In this document: positions 8,477-16,068 of the stretch, piece after piece
Numbering within the stretch: the first letter of the stretch is position 1
How the letters are laid out: each line of letters begins with the position of its first letter
From: Streptomyces griseoaurantiacus
GTDB taxonomy: Bacteria; Actinomycetota; Actinomycetes; Streptomycetales; Streptomycetaceae
DNA length: 64,000 bases
Direction of reading: 5' to 3'
Assembly: GCA_014656015.1 (NCBI GenBank)
Contig: BNBP01000029.1
Coordinates: forward strand, 17,370 to 81,369
Made by a program: the position numbers and the translations under genes
Notes under the pieces: generated by a model
Told to the model about the DNA's origin: nothing
Databases searched by the model: none
What the model saw: the letters and a program-made list of their open reading frames with translations, nothing else

Positions 8477-9215
8477 CCAGGCACGATCCCTACGGGTACT
8501 GGTGGCCGACGACAACCCTGTCGTCCGGGCGGGCCTGAGCGCGCTGCTCGGCGCCCACCCCGGCATCCGGGTCGTCGCCGAGGCCCCCGACGGCGCGGAG
8601 GCCCTCACCCTCGCGGCCCGCCACCACCCCGACGTCATCCTCCTCGACGCCCGCATGCCGGGCACCGACGGCCTCACGGCCCTGCCCGAACTGTCCCGCC
8701 TCGCCCCGGTCCTGATGATCACCTACAGCGCGGAACCCGAGGTCAGGACGGAGGCCGCCCGCCGGGGCGCGAGGGGCTACCTGGTCCACGGCCGGTTCAC
8801 GACCGCCGAACTCCTCGACGCGGTGAGGGCGACGGCGGAGGCGCCCGCGGTCGCCGAGGGGCCGCTGCCCCTCCCTGTCCGGTCTTCGCCCCCCACCCGC
8901 CACGAACCGCACGAATTCCCTTCGCACCTGCAACCGCGCGTGGCACAGTCGTCCAAGGCACGCTTCGCCCGCGCGACCGCTTTCGGCCGCCGCCCGCCCG
9001 ACCACCGGGACTTCGGGCTGAGCTCACGGGAGGTGGAGGTCATGGATCTCATCGCGTCCGGCATGAACAACCGCCAGATCGCCGCCACCTGCTTCATCAG
9101 CGAGAAGACGGTCAAGAACCACATCAACCGCATCTTCGCGAAGCTGCACAGCGCCTCCCGCAGCGAGGCCATCGCCCACTGGCTCGGCACCGCCCACCAA
9201 GGGCGGCCGGCATGA
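8469..9215 (+). CDS. LuxR/NarL-family response regulator
   Basis: A 248-residue regulator. The receiver domain (about 8-125) has the acidic pair D14/D15 and phospho-acceptor D60 in VILLDARMPG. A low-complexity linker follows (about 130-180). The C-terminal LuxR-type helix-turn-helix (about 185-245) carries LSSREVEVMDLIASGMNNRQIA and SEKTVKNHINRIFAKL. It overlaps the kinase gene and precedes the pilin gene by about 100 bp. That gap lacks a gene and could carry a target promoter. A dedicated two-component pair inside a Tad locus implies local control of pilin expression, but this is inferred. Confidence 0.92.
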   Translation: MSDQARSLRVLVADDNPVVRAGLSALLGAHPGIRVVAEAPDGAEALTLAARHHPDVILLDARMPGTDGLTALPELSRLAPVLMITYSAEPEVRTEAARRGARGYLVHGRFTTAELLDAVRATAEAPAVAEGPLPLPVRSSPPTRHEPHEFPSHLQPRVAQSSKARFARATAFGRRPPDHRDFGLSSREVEVMDLIASGMNNRQIAATCFISEKTVKNHINRIFAKLHSASRSEAIAHWLGTAHQGRPA

Positions 9216-9320
9216 CCCCACGCCCGCACGGAAGTTGGGCCCCCGGACCCACGCAAAGTAGACGCCTTCTCACGTACGGTGTCGACGTCGGCTGTGCCAC
9301 GGAACGGGAGGGCAGACGAG

Positions 9321-9530
9321 ATGAGCCGCTTCAGCCGCTTCACCCGGTGGAGGAAGACCGTCGTCTCCCGCATGCGCGAGGCGGGACGGGACGCGGGGGC
9401 GGGGTTCGTGGAGTACGCGGGCCTGATGATCATCATTGCGGGGATCTTCACGATGATCGATGGCCTGGGACTCGACGGTGCGATCTCGGGCGCCATCATG
9501 AACGCGGTCAACAACGTCATCGGCGGCTGA
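9321..9530 (+). CDS. flp: Flp-type major pilin
   Basis: A 69-residue type IVb prepilin. A basic leader ends in Gly26, followed by mature sequence AGFVEYAGL with Glu at +5 and Tyr at +6, the Flp hallmark. A single hydrophobic helix (about 31-52) and a short C-terminal tail complete it. ATG 9321 is preceded by GGGAGGGCAGACGAG, whereas an earlier in-frame ATG at 9279 has no good ribosome binding site. The processing peptidase (TadV/CpaA) is not encoded in this window. Its TGA overlaps the possible CTG start of the next gene. Confidence 0.9.
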   Translation: MSRFSRFTRWRKTVVSRMREAGRDAGAGFVEYAGLMIIIAGIFTMIDGLGLDGAISGAIMNAVNNVIGG

Positions 9531-10135
9531 GCACAGTACGGGCGGCGGGCGACGGCGGGCAGATACTGCCGCTGTACATCTGGTTGACGGCCATTCTGCT
9601 TTTCGCTGCTCTGGCCTTCTTCGTCTTCGCTCAGGCGGCGTCGGCACGCAACGGAGCCCAGTCAGCGGCGGACGCCGCCGCGCTGGCGGCCGCACAGGAT
9701 GCGCGAGACGAGTTGGTGGATCGGTTGGGAGCCGCCGTAGGCACGGACGAGGGCTGGCTGGACTGGCTCACAGGTGACATGCCTCCCCATGCGGGGGCCG
9801 ACGCTGCGGCTCAGGAGCTTGCTGCCCAGAACGACTCGACGGTCCAGGGCGGGGCCCAACCGGTCGTGCGCGACGGTCACCCCGGCTTCGAGGTGGCCGT
9901 GCAGACGAACTACACGGTGGGCGAGTCGATCATCCCGGGCACCGAAGGCAAGCACGCCCGCGCCCACGCCGTGGCGATCATCCAGCCACGGTGTGACGTC
10001 GACCTGGACGCTGATCCCGAGAAACCCGTGGAACTGAACTGTGACGGTCAGACGGTGAACATCGATCCAACCGGCTTCGATCCGGACGACCTGCCCGACG
10101 CGTCCGTGTTGTTCTCCGTGCATCTGGCCGAGTGA
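9527..10135 (+). CDS. TadG-like / putative pilus-assembly protein with Flp-like N-terminal helix
   Basis: The coding frame is clear from about 9540. DGGQILPLYIW leads into one membrane helix (about residues 15-35 of the frame) and the conserved QAASARNGAQSAADAAALAAAQDARD segment of actinomycete TadE/TadG-like proteins, then an extracytoplasmic domain with CDVD and LNCDGQ cysteines. No ATG, GTG or TTG lies in frame between the end of the pilin gene and the helix. The best candidate start is CTG 9527, which overlaps the pilin TGA. An upstream in-frame start at 9212 would require reading through the pilin in another frame and is unlikely. Third-position GC is lower than in the neighbouring genes. 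Confidence 0.75.
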   Translation: MSTVRAAGDGGQILPLYIWLTAILLFAALAFFVFAQAASARNGAQSAADAAALAAAQDARDELVDRLGAAVGTDEGWLDWLTGDMPPHAGADAAAQELAAQNDSTVQGGAQPVVRDGHPGFEVAVQTNYTVGESIIPGTEGKHARAHAVAIIQPRCDVDLDADPEKPVELNCDGQTVNIDPTGFDPDDLPDASVLFSVHLAE

Positions 10136-10150
10136 AAGGAATCCGTACCG

Positions 10151-10750
10151 ATGACGTACCGGCACACCAGGAAGGGCCGCAGGGCGCTGAGCGCGGTGGC
10201 GATCACGGCTGGGCTGCTCCTCACGGTGGCCGGCTGCGGTGGAGGAGGTGACGGCAAGTCCGACAGGGACGAATCGGCCTCTTCGGCGAGCAAGGGCAAC
10301 GACGACCCTGGGAAGGAGGGCTCGTCACGGTCTTCCGACACCAGTGATGCGCCGCTCGCGGAGGTCAAGGGAGACAATGGACTGACGCTCAAAGTCACCT
10401 CCGCCAAGCGTGATGGAGGGGGTTTCGTGACTGTGGAAGGGTCTGTCACGAACAACACGGGCACGATCTGGGTTGCGGCGGACTGGCGCGGCGACGAGAA
10501 CGAGTTGGCCAAGAACGGCGGGTCCATGGCCGGGGCGAGCCTGGTCGACCAAAAGGGCAAGAAGAAGTACCTCATCCTCCGGGACACATCCGGGCGTTGC
10601 CTCTGCACGAAATTCACGGGAGGAGTGCGCGACGGGGAGAGCGCTGACTGGTTCGCCCAGTTCCCGGCACCACCCGAGGACACCTCGGACGTGCAGTTGC
10701 AGGTCGGCGGGATGCCGCCGGCTGAGATCACGCTCTCCGAGGGCGAGTAG
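10151..10750 (+). CDS. Secreted lipoprotein of the Tad locus
   Basis: A 199-residue protein with a twin-basic leader, a hydrophobic segment and lipobox LLTVAGC (Cys at about 29), so probably a membrane-anchored lipoprotein. A Ser/Asp/Gly-rich linker (about 30-65) precedes a beta-rich domain resembling bacterial telomeric/extracellular Ig-like DUF folds (GFVTVEGSVTNNTG). ATG 10151 follows AAAGGA. The gene sits 15 bp after the TadG-like gene and 2 bp before the OmpA-like gene, so these three probably form one unit. Its function is unknown; a surface role linked to the pilus is inferred from position only. Confidence 0.8.
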   Translation: MTYRHTRKGRRALSAVAITAGLLLTVAGCGGGGDGKSDRDESASSASKGNDDPGKEGSSRSSDTSDAPLAEVKGDNGLTLKVTSAKRDGGGFVTVEGSVTNNTGTIWVAADWRGDENELAKNGGSMAGASLVDQKGKKKYLILRDTSGRCLCTKFTGGVRDGESADWFAQFPAPPEDTSDVQLQVGGMPPAEITLSEGE

Positions 10751-10752
10751 CC

Positions 10753-11406
10753 ATGGCCGCCCCCGCCCTGACCACCACCACCGTCGCCCTCCTCACCGTG
10801 CTCGCCCTCTCCGCGCCCACCCCCGCGCTCGCGGACGGCGGGGATCCCAGCCGTCCGCCCGGTACCGTCGAGACCTCCCCGCCCCCCACCGTCGACCCGA
10901 ACAGCCCGGGCCTCAAGCTCGCCGACGGGGCCACGCTGGCCGCCGCGAAGGTGCTGGACATCAAGTCGGTCGTGGAGGACCTCGGCGGTGAGGAGCGCCG
11001 GGAGGACACCAATGAGAACGTCACGTTCGCACTCCAGGCGGAGGTGCTGTTCCCCAAGGACAGCCCGAAGCTGAATCCGGAGGCGCGGTCCCGGATCGAC
11101 GCGATCGCCGAGGAGATCAAGAAGCAGAACGCGCAGGCCGTCCGCGTCTTCGGCTTCACCGACAACCTCGGCTCGTACGCGCACGGTCTGGTCCTGTCCA
11201 AGCGCCGTGCGGAGGCCGTGCACGACGAGCTGGCCTCGCGGCTCGACGGCGACGTCACCTTCGAGGTGCGGGGCTACAGCGAGGACTATCCGATCGCCGA
11301 CAACACCTCGGAGCAGGGGCGCCGCAAGAACCGGCGCGTGGAGGTGTCGTTCCCGAGGAGCGGGGCGGCCTCGGACGGTTCCGGTGGGAGCGGTACGGCC
11401 TCGTAG
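10753..11406 (+). CDS. Secreted OmpA-family (peptidoglycan-binding-like) protein
   Basis: A 217-residue protein with a cleavable signal peptide (about 1-27, ending APTPALA) and a C-terminal OmpA domain (about 90-205): VLFPKDSPKLNPEARSRI, VFGFTDNLGS and LSKRRAEAVHDEL, ending RRKNRRVEVSF. OmpA domains bind diaminopimelate-containing peptidoglycan. In a Gram-positive Tad locus such a protein could anchor the pilus machine to the wall, which is inferred. ATG 10753 lies 2 bp after the lipoprotein stop. Confidence 0.88.
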   Translation: MAAPALTTTTVALLTVLALSAPTPALADGGDPSRPPGTVETSPPPTVDPNSPGLKLADGATLAAAKVLDIKSVVEDLGGEERREDTNENVTFALQAEVLFPKDSPKLNPEARSRIDAIAEEIKKQNAQAVRVFGFTDNLGSYAHGLVLSKRRAEAVHDELASRLDGDVTFEVRGYSEDYPIADNTSEQGRRKNRRVEVSFPRSGAASDGSGGSGTAS

Positions 11407-11469
11407 AGGAGCCGGGGCGGCGGGAAACCGTTCGCCGCACCGGCAGGCGCTCTGGCAGCATCACGCCTC

Positions 11470-12240
11470 ATGGACGCCCCCACCTTCGAAGAGCTGATCG
11501 CCGAGGGCGAGGCCGTGCCCGTCGAGGGGTGGGACTTCTCCTGGTTCGAGGGACGGGCCACCGAGGCGCGGCCCTCCTGGGGGTACGCGCGGGGCATGGC
11601 CCGCCGCCTGGCGAGGGCGGAGGCGGCCCTCGACATCCAGACCGGCGGCGGCGAGGTGCTGCACTCCGCTCCCGCGCTGCCCCTCCTGACGGTCGCCACC
11701 GAGGGGTGGCCGCCCAACGTCGCCAGGGCCACCGCCCTGCTCGGGCCGCGCGGGGTCGCGGTGGTCGCCTCGCCCGAGGACGCGCCGCTGCCCTTCGCGG
11801 ACGGCGCCTTCGACCTCGTCACCAGCAGACATCCGGTGCGCACCCACTGGGCGGAGATCGCACGGGTCCTGCGCCCCGGTGGCACGTACTACTCCCAGCA
11901 GGTCGGACAGGAGAGCGTCTTCGAGCTGGCCGAGTACTTCCTGGGGCCGCTGCCCGAGGAGGCGTACCGCGCGCGTGATCCCGAGGAGGCCCGTGCGGCC
12001 GCACGGGCCGCCGGGCTCGACGTGGTCGACCTGCGGGCGGAGCGTCTGCGGATGGAGTTCCACGACGTCGCCGCCGTGGTCCACTTCCTCCGCAAGGTCA
12101 TCTGGATCGTCCCCGGCTTCACCACAGCGGACCACCTGCCCCGGCTCCGCGCGCTCCACGAGCGCATCTCCGCCCGGGGCCCCTTCGTGGCCCACAGCAG
12201 CCGCTTCCTGATCGAGGCGCGCAAGCCGGCGCACGCCTGA
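11470..12240 (+). CDS. Class I SAM-dependent methyltransferase
   Basis: A 256-residue protein with a Rossmann methyltransferase fold. The SAM-binding motif I is atypical (DIQTGGGEVLHSAP, about 57-70), motif II is near VAVVASPEDAPLPF, and motif III/IV reads FDLVTSRHPVRTHWAEIARVLRPGGTYY. The C-terminal part (VVHFLRKVIWIVPGF) resembles small-molecule methyltransferases. The substrate cannot be deduced. ATG 11470 opens 63 bp after the OmpA-like gene. It is probably independent of the pilus operon. Confidence 0.85.
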   Translation: MDAPTFEELIAEGEAVPVEGWDFSWFEGRATEARPSWGYARGMARRLARAEAALDIQTGGGEVLHSAPALPLLTVATEGWPPNVARATALLGPRGVAVVASPEDAPLPFADGAFDLVTSRHPVRTHWAEIARVLRPGGTYYSQQVGQESVFELAEYFLGPLPEEAYRARDPEEARAAARAAGLDVVDLRAERLRMEFHDVAAVVHFLRKVIWIVPGFTTADHLPRLRALHERISARGPFVAHSSRFLIEARKPAHA

Positions 12241-12544
12241 GGGAGCGCGGCCCCGCACCGCGGGACCGCTCCCCCCGAGCCCTCACCGTTGTCCACATCG
12301 TTACCGCCGCACCCTCGCCCCGGGACCCTCTTTTCCCGTAAGTTCGGACCAAGTTAATTCGCGTCAGCAAAGTGCTGCGCGGGCGGGGATCCGCGCAGTG
12401 GAGGGGGCTGCGCGGGGCCCACTGCCCACCGGTCCAAGCCGTGAACCCACCGGCCCAAGCCGTGGACCCACCTGCCGAAGCCGTGGACCCACCTGCCGAA
12501 GCCGTGACTCCACCGGCCCGCCACGGCGGCTCGGCCGACCGTGC
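12241..12544. other. Intergenic region with imperfect hairpin and 21-bp repeats
   Basis: This gap between the methyltransferase and DUF192 genes (convergent) has a GC-rich imperfect hairpin at 12241-12273 that could end the methyltransferase transcript, an AT-richer stretch around 12335-12375, and the 21-bp tandem repeat listed separately. No gene is supported. Confidence 0.5.
12434..12517. repeat. Tandem repeat, 4 x 21 bp
   Basis: Four consecutive 21-bp units with core AAGCCGTG.ACCCACC (AAG at 12436, 12457, 12478 and 12499). Units differ by one to three bases. The period is a multiple of three, but no supported gene covers it. Confidence 0.85.
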
Positions 12545-12883
12545 TCACGCCTCCCGCACCGCGAGCACCACCCCCGGGCGCACTCCCCACCGTTCCAGCG
12601 CACCGGCCTCCGCCTCCAGGACGTGCCGTGTCCACGGCCGGGGCAGCCCCACTCGTCCGGGCCGCATCGTCCGTACCGCCCGCACCCGCATCGCCCGGTC
12701 CAGGTAGGCCACGTCGACGGCGAACCGCATCCCCACCGTGTGCACCGCGCTCGCCGGACTCAGCAGCAGCGCCCCCTCGACGCCGTCCCGCCCGAGCAGT
12801 CCCCGTTGCCGCTCCCGGCGCGAGCTCGCGATCTCCAGCGGCACCGGCCCGAGCCTCGCCCCGGCACCCTCCACGAAGAACAC
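12545..12883 (-). CDS. DUF192 family protein
   Basis: A 112-residue protein of the DUF192 family, whose members are small and of unproven function. Family signatures are visible: RQRGLLGRD near the N-terminus, HTVGMRFAVDVAYLD in the middle, and LEAEAGALERWGVRPG at the end. The likely start is GTG 12883 (GGAGGGG lies about 15 bases upstream); GTG 12874 is an alternative. An in-frame extension to 13057 is not family-like and runs across the hairpin RNA element, so it was not used. Confidence 0.8.
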   Translation of the reverse strand: MFFVEGAGARLGPVPLEIASSRRERQRGLLGRDGVEGALLLSPASAVHTVGMRFAVDVAYLDRAMRVRAVRTMRPGRVGLPRPWTRHVLEAEAGALERWGVRPGVVLAVREA

Positions 12884-12959
12884 CGCCGCTCGCGTCCCGA
12901 CCCCCTCCGGCCGTCCGGGCTCTTCACACCCCTCGCGGCCGGCGGCCGGGTGCCCGGGA

Positions 12960-13015
12960 AAAAGAGAACGGGCCGGTCCGTGGGGGGGAAACGGACCGGC
13001 CCGAGGGGGGGGAGT
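12960..13015 (-). ncRNA. Candidate 6C-type small RNA / leader hairpin
   Basis: Read on the minus strand, a run of eight C is followed by a perfect 12-bp stem (GGGCCGGTCCGT with ACGGACCGGCCC, 12970-12981 and 12991-13002) whose loop contains seven C, then a T-rich tract (GTTCTCTTTTT) like an intrinsic terminator. Two C-runs of at least six around a strong stem are the hallmark of actinobacterial 6C RNAs, which are reported near pilus and partitioning genes. A clear first stem could not be drawn, so an attenuator for the DUF192 gene remains possible. Confidence 0.6.
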
Positions 13016-13477
13016 TCCACCATAACCCTTCGTGAGGGGTGATGCGTGCATCAGCACCGAACAACTACTCTCCGCATTCGCCCGACCGCGACGAGCTGAC
13101 CGACGGAACTTCCGGTCGAGCGGGCCGATTGACCGAATCGCGTTGGATTCGAAGGTGTGACGACCTCTTCGTAGACACCTTCACAGGTTTTACGTACGCA
13201 TGTCGGAGGGTGGGTGTCGAGTCATCGGCGTGTTCCCGCATCCCCCGGGCGGGTGAACGGAGGAGGGGGGTGACCCCGCGCCCTCCTCTCTCCTCCCGCC
13301 CCTCAACTGCCCCCCGCCGGGCCGGTCCCCGACGTCCCCTGGGCCGGGGGCCCCGGCGCGCAGCGGTAGGCTTCGCCCCCCGGGACCGCCATTCGGACGG
13401 CAGGGCCGCCACGGCCACACGGAGAAGGCCGACACGGCCGCACGGATCCCGATCCACACGGAGGGGCTGACAATCTC
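13016..13477. other. Intergenic region upstream of uppS
   Basis: No gene is supported here. It contains the 12-mer GATGCGTGCATC (13041-13052), which recurs upstream of phoH; an 8-bp inverted repeat GAAGGTGT/ACACCTTC (13151-13158 and 13175-13182) that could be an operator; and a C/G-rich stretch with GGAGGGG just before uppS. Base composition around 13060-13210 is clearly less GC-rich than the genes, as expected for promoters. Confidence 0.45.
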
Positions 13478-14251
13478 GTGAACCTGCGCGACAACCTGCG
13501 CCGCCTGCTGGTCAGGGTCTACGCACGCAGGGTGGAGGGCCACCTCGACCACGACCAGGTGCCCAAGCACATCGGCGTGATCATGGACGGCAACCGGCGC
13601 TGGGCGAAGGCCGCCGGCTCCACCACCGCGCAGGGCCACCGGGCGGGCGCCGACAAGATCGAGGAATTCCTCGGCTGGTGCAGCGAGACGGACGTCGAGG
13701 TCGTCACGCTCTGGCTGTTCTCCACGGACAACTTCGACCGTCCGCAGGAGGAACTGGTCCCGCTCTTCGGGATCATCGAGGACGTCGCGCGTTCCCTCGC
13801 CGCCGACGGCCGCTGGCGCGTGCACCACGTGGGCGCCCTCGACCTGCTGCCGCCGGGGATGCAGACGGTGCTGAAGGAGGCCGAGGAGGCCACCGCGGAC
13901 GTCGACGGGATACTGGTCAACGTCGCCATCGGCTACGGCGGCCGCCAGGAGATCGCCGACGCCGTCCGCTCCATGCTCCACGACGCCCAGCAGAAGGGCA
14001 CGACGATGGAGCAGCTCGCCGAGTCCGTCGACATCGACATGATCGGCCGGCACCTCTACACGAGTGACCAGCCCGACCCCGACCTGGTCATCCGCACCAG
14101 CGGCGAACAGCGGCTGTCCGGCTTCATGCTCTGGCAGACGGCCCACTCGGAGTACTACTTCTGCGACGTGTTCTGGCCGGCCTTCCGCAAGGTCGACTTC
14201 CTGCGCGCACTGCGCGACTACGCGGCCCGCCACCGCCGTTTCGGCGGCTGA
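13478..14251 (+). CDS. uppS: Isoprenyl transferase (cis-prenyl diphosphate synthase)
   Basis: A 257-residue cis-prenyltransferase that extends farnesyl or short prenyl diphosphates with isopentenyl diphosphate to make the lipid carrier for wall synthesis. It has the catalytic Asp in HIGVIMDGNRRWAK (about 28-41), TLWLFSTDNF, and the C-terminal RTSGEQRLSGFMLWQTAHSEYYF signature. Length is normal. GTG 13478 is preceded by GGAGGGG at 12-base spacing. Product chain length cannot be predicted, and Streptomyces usually carry more than one paralogue. Confidence 0.93.
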   Translation: MNLRDNLRRLLVRVYARRVEGHLDHDQVPKHIGVIMDGNRRWAKAAGSTTAQGHRAGADKIEEFLGWCSETDVEVVTLWLFSTDNFDRPQEELVPLFGIIEDVARSLAADGRWRVHHVGALDLLPPGMQTVLKEAEEATADVDGILVNVAIGYGGRQEIADAVRSMLHDAQQKGTTMEQLAESVDIDMIGRHLYTSDQPDPDLVIRTSGEQRLSGFMLWQTAHSEYYFCDVFWPAFRKVDFLRALRDYAARHRRFGG

Positions 14252-14641
14252 CCCACCGCCGTCCCGGCGGTCGACCCACCGTCGCTCCGGCGGCCCGCAC
14301 CGCCGCCCCGGACTCCCCTCGCCCCCCTTCGCCCCCTCCCCGCGCGCCCCACGTCACCCGGAGTTCACCGGGCCGCCCCGGCGACCCCTTGCATGGCCGC
14401 AGGCCGAACAGGGCATAAGCCAGTCAGGTCGACACCCGAACCACGGGTGTCGTATCTCAGCGGACGGCACGGGGCCGTCCGCCCGGGAGGCCCTTTGCAC
14501 CAGCCCGACCGTGCGGTCTCAGCACGGGACGCAGACGCGGAGGGCCGGTCGCCGGCTTCCGCGATGCGTGCATCGCGGCCGTCGACCGGTCCAGCTCCTC
14601 TCCGTCGCTCCCCGACCTCTTCCGAGGGGGTACGTCCTTCC
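14252..14641 (+). other. Structured phoH leader region (three strong hairpins)
   Basis: The gap before the PhoH gene holds perfect hairpins at 14430-14452 (CGACACCCG/CGGGTGTCG), 14460-14482 (GCGGACGGC/GCCGTCCGC) and 14559-14578 (CCGCGATGC/GCATCGCGG). The phoH reading frame stays open back to ATG 14393, but codon bias and family length argue against coding. No known riboswitch consensus was matched. Confidence 0.55.
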
Positions 14642-15967
14642 GTGGTGACCAGCACACAGCGCCGCAAGTCCGACCGGCGCACCTACGTTCTCGACACCAG
14701 CGTCCTGCTGGCCGACCCGAACGCCCTGACCCGCTTCGAGGAACACGAGGTCGTGCTCCCCATCGTGGTGGTCACGGAACTGGAGGCCAAGCGGCACCAT
14801 CCCGAACTCGGCTACTTCGCCCGGCAGGCCCTGCGCCTGCTGGACGACTACCGGGTGCGGTACGGACGCCTCGACGCCCCCATCCCGATCGGGGAACTCG
14901 GCGGCACGATCCGGGTCGAGCTGAACCACTCCGACCCCAGCGTCCTGCCGAGCGGCTACCGCCTGGGGGACAACGACTCCCGCATCCTCGCGGTCGCCCG
15001 CAACCTGCAGGCCGAGGGGTTCGACGTCACCGTCGTGTCGAAGGACCTCCCGCTGCGGATCAAGGCCTCCTCGGTGGGCCTCCTCGCCGAGGAGTACCGG
15101 GCGGAGCTCGCCATCACGGACGCCTCCGGGTGGACCGGGATGTCGGAACTGACCCTGCCGGGCGAACAGGTGGACGTCCTCTTCGAGGAGGGACACGTGT
15201 ACGTGCCGGAGGCGGCCGACCTGCCCGTGCACACGGGGCTGACGATCCAGTCGGAGCGCGGCAGGGCGCTCGGCCGGGTCACCGCCGAGGGCACCGTCCG
15301 GCTGGTGCGCGGCGACCGGGAGGCGTTCGGCATCAAGGGGCGCAGCGCCGAGCAGCGTGTCGCGCTCGACCTGCTGCTCGACCCGGACGTCGGGATCGTG
15401 TCGATGGGCGGCCGGGCCGGCACCGGCAAGTCGGCGCTGGCGCTGTGCGCCGGTCTGGAGGCGGTGCTGGAGCGCCGTCAGCACCAGAAGGTGATGGTCT
15501 TCCGGCCGCTGTACGCGGTGGGCGGGCAGGAGCTCGGCTATCTGCCGGGCAGCGAGGCCGAGAAGATGAGCCCTTGGGCGCAGGCGGTCTTCGACACCCT
15601 GTCGGCCGTGACCTCGCGCGAGGTCATCGAGGAGGTCACCGCGCGCGGCATGCTGGAGGTGCTGCCGCTGACGCACATCCGCGGCCGGTCCCTGCACGAC
15701 GCGTTCGTGATCGTGGACGAGGCCCAGTCCCTGGAGCGGAACGTGCTCCTGACGGTCCTCTCCCGGATCGGCGCCAATTCGCGGGTGGTCCTCACCCACG
15801 ACGTGGCGCAGCGGGACAACCTTCGGGTGGGCCGTTACGACGGCGTGGTGGCGGTCGTGGAGAAGCTGAAGGGGCACCCGCTTTTCGCCCATGTGACGCT
15901 GAACCGGTCCGAACGCTCCCAGATCGCCGCACTGGTGACCGAGATGCTGGAAGAGGGGCACATCTAG
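14642..15967 (+). CDS. PIN-PhoH family ATPase/RNase (PhoH2 type)
   Basis: A 441-residue two-domain protein. The N-terminal PIN nuclease domain (about 12-150) has the acidic TYVLDTSVLLADP, TELEAK and DNDSRILAVA motifs. The C-terminal PhoH ATPase has Walker A GRAGTGKSALAL (about 256-266) and Walker B FVIVDEAQSLERN. PhoH2 proteins are reported as RNA helicases coupled to RNase activity, in mycobacteria paired with an upstream phoAT gene. GTG 14642 (or 14645) has GAGGGGG 10 bases upstream. The gene ends at a long inverted repeat that looks like a terminator. Confidence 0.92.
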   Translation: MVTSTQRRKSDRRTYVLDTSVLLADPNALTRFEEHEVVLPIVVVTELEAKRHHPELGYFARQALRLLDDYRVRYGRLDAPIPIGELGGTIRVELNHSDPSVLPSGYRLGDNDSRILAVARNLQAEGFDVTVVSKDLPLRIKASSVGLLAEEYRAELAITDASGWTGMSELTLPGEQVDVLFEEGHVYVPEAADLPVHTGLTIQSERGRALGRVTAEGTVRLVRGDREAFGIKGRSAEQRVALDLLLDPDVGIVSMGGRAGTGKSALALCAGLEAVLERRQHQKVMVFRPLYAVGGQELGYLPGSEAEKMSPWAQAVFDTLSAVTSREVIEEVTARGMLEVLPLTHIRGRSLHDAFVIVDEAQSLERNVLLTVLSRIGANSRVVLTHDVAQRDNLRVGRYDGVVAVVEKLKGHPLFAHVTLNRSERSQIAALVTEMLEEGHI

Positions 15968-16023
15968 CCGCTCTCCGCGGTTCACCGCAGTCCGACTCAA
16001 CTCATCGCATTTACGCGGCAGTT

Positions 16024-16068
16024 GGCGCCGTCCGGCAACAAGGCACAAGAGCCTAGCCGGGCGGCGCC
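16024..16068 (+). terminator. Probable terminator of the phoH transcript
   Basis: A long inverted repeat with 13-bp arms (GGCGCCGTCCGGC and GCCGGGCGGCGCC, one mismatch) and an inner AGGC/GCCT stem lies 57 bp after the PhoH stop. There is no T-run, as is common in Streptomyces. Confidence 0.6.

Noticed and set aside
12434..12517. CRISPR-like array
   Set aside because: Repeats are contiguous with no unique spacers, and no cas genes are near.
12884..13057. N-terminal extension of the DUF192 protein
   Set aside because: The extension would translate through the C-run hairpin and is not present in the usual family length.
13065..13457. Possible 130-residue minus-strand gene before uppS
   Set aside because: Basic low-complexity translation, no RBS, and it overlaps the uppS promoter region.
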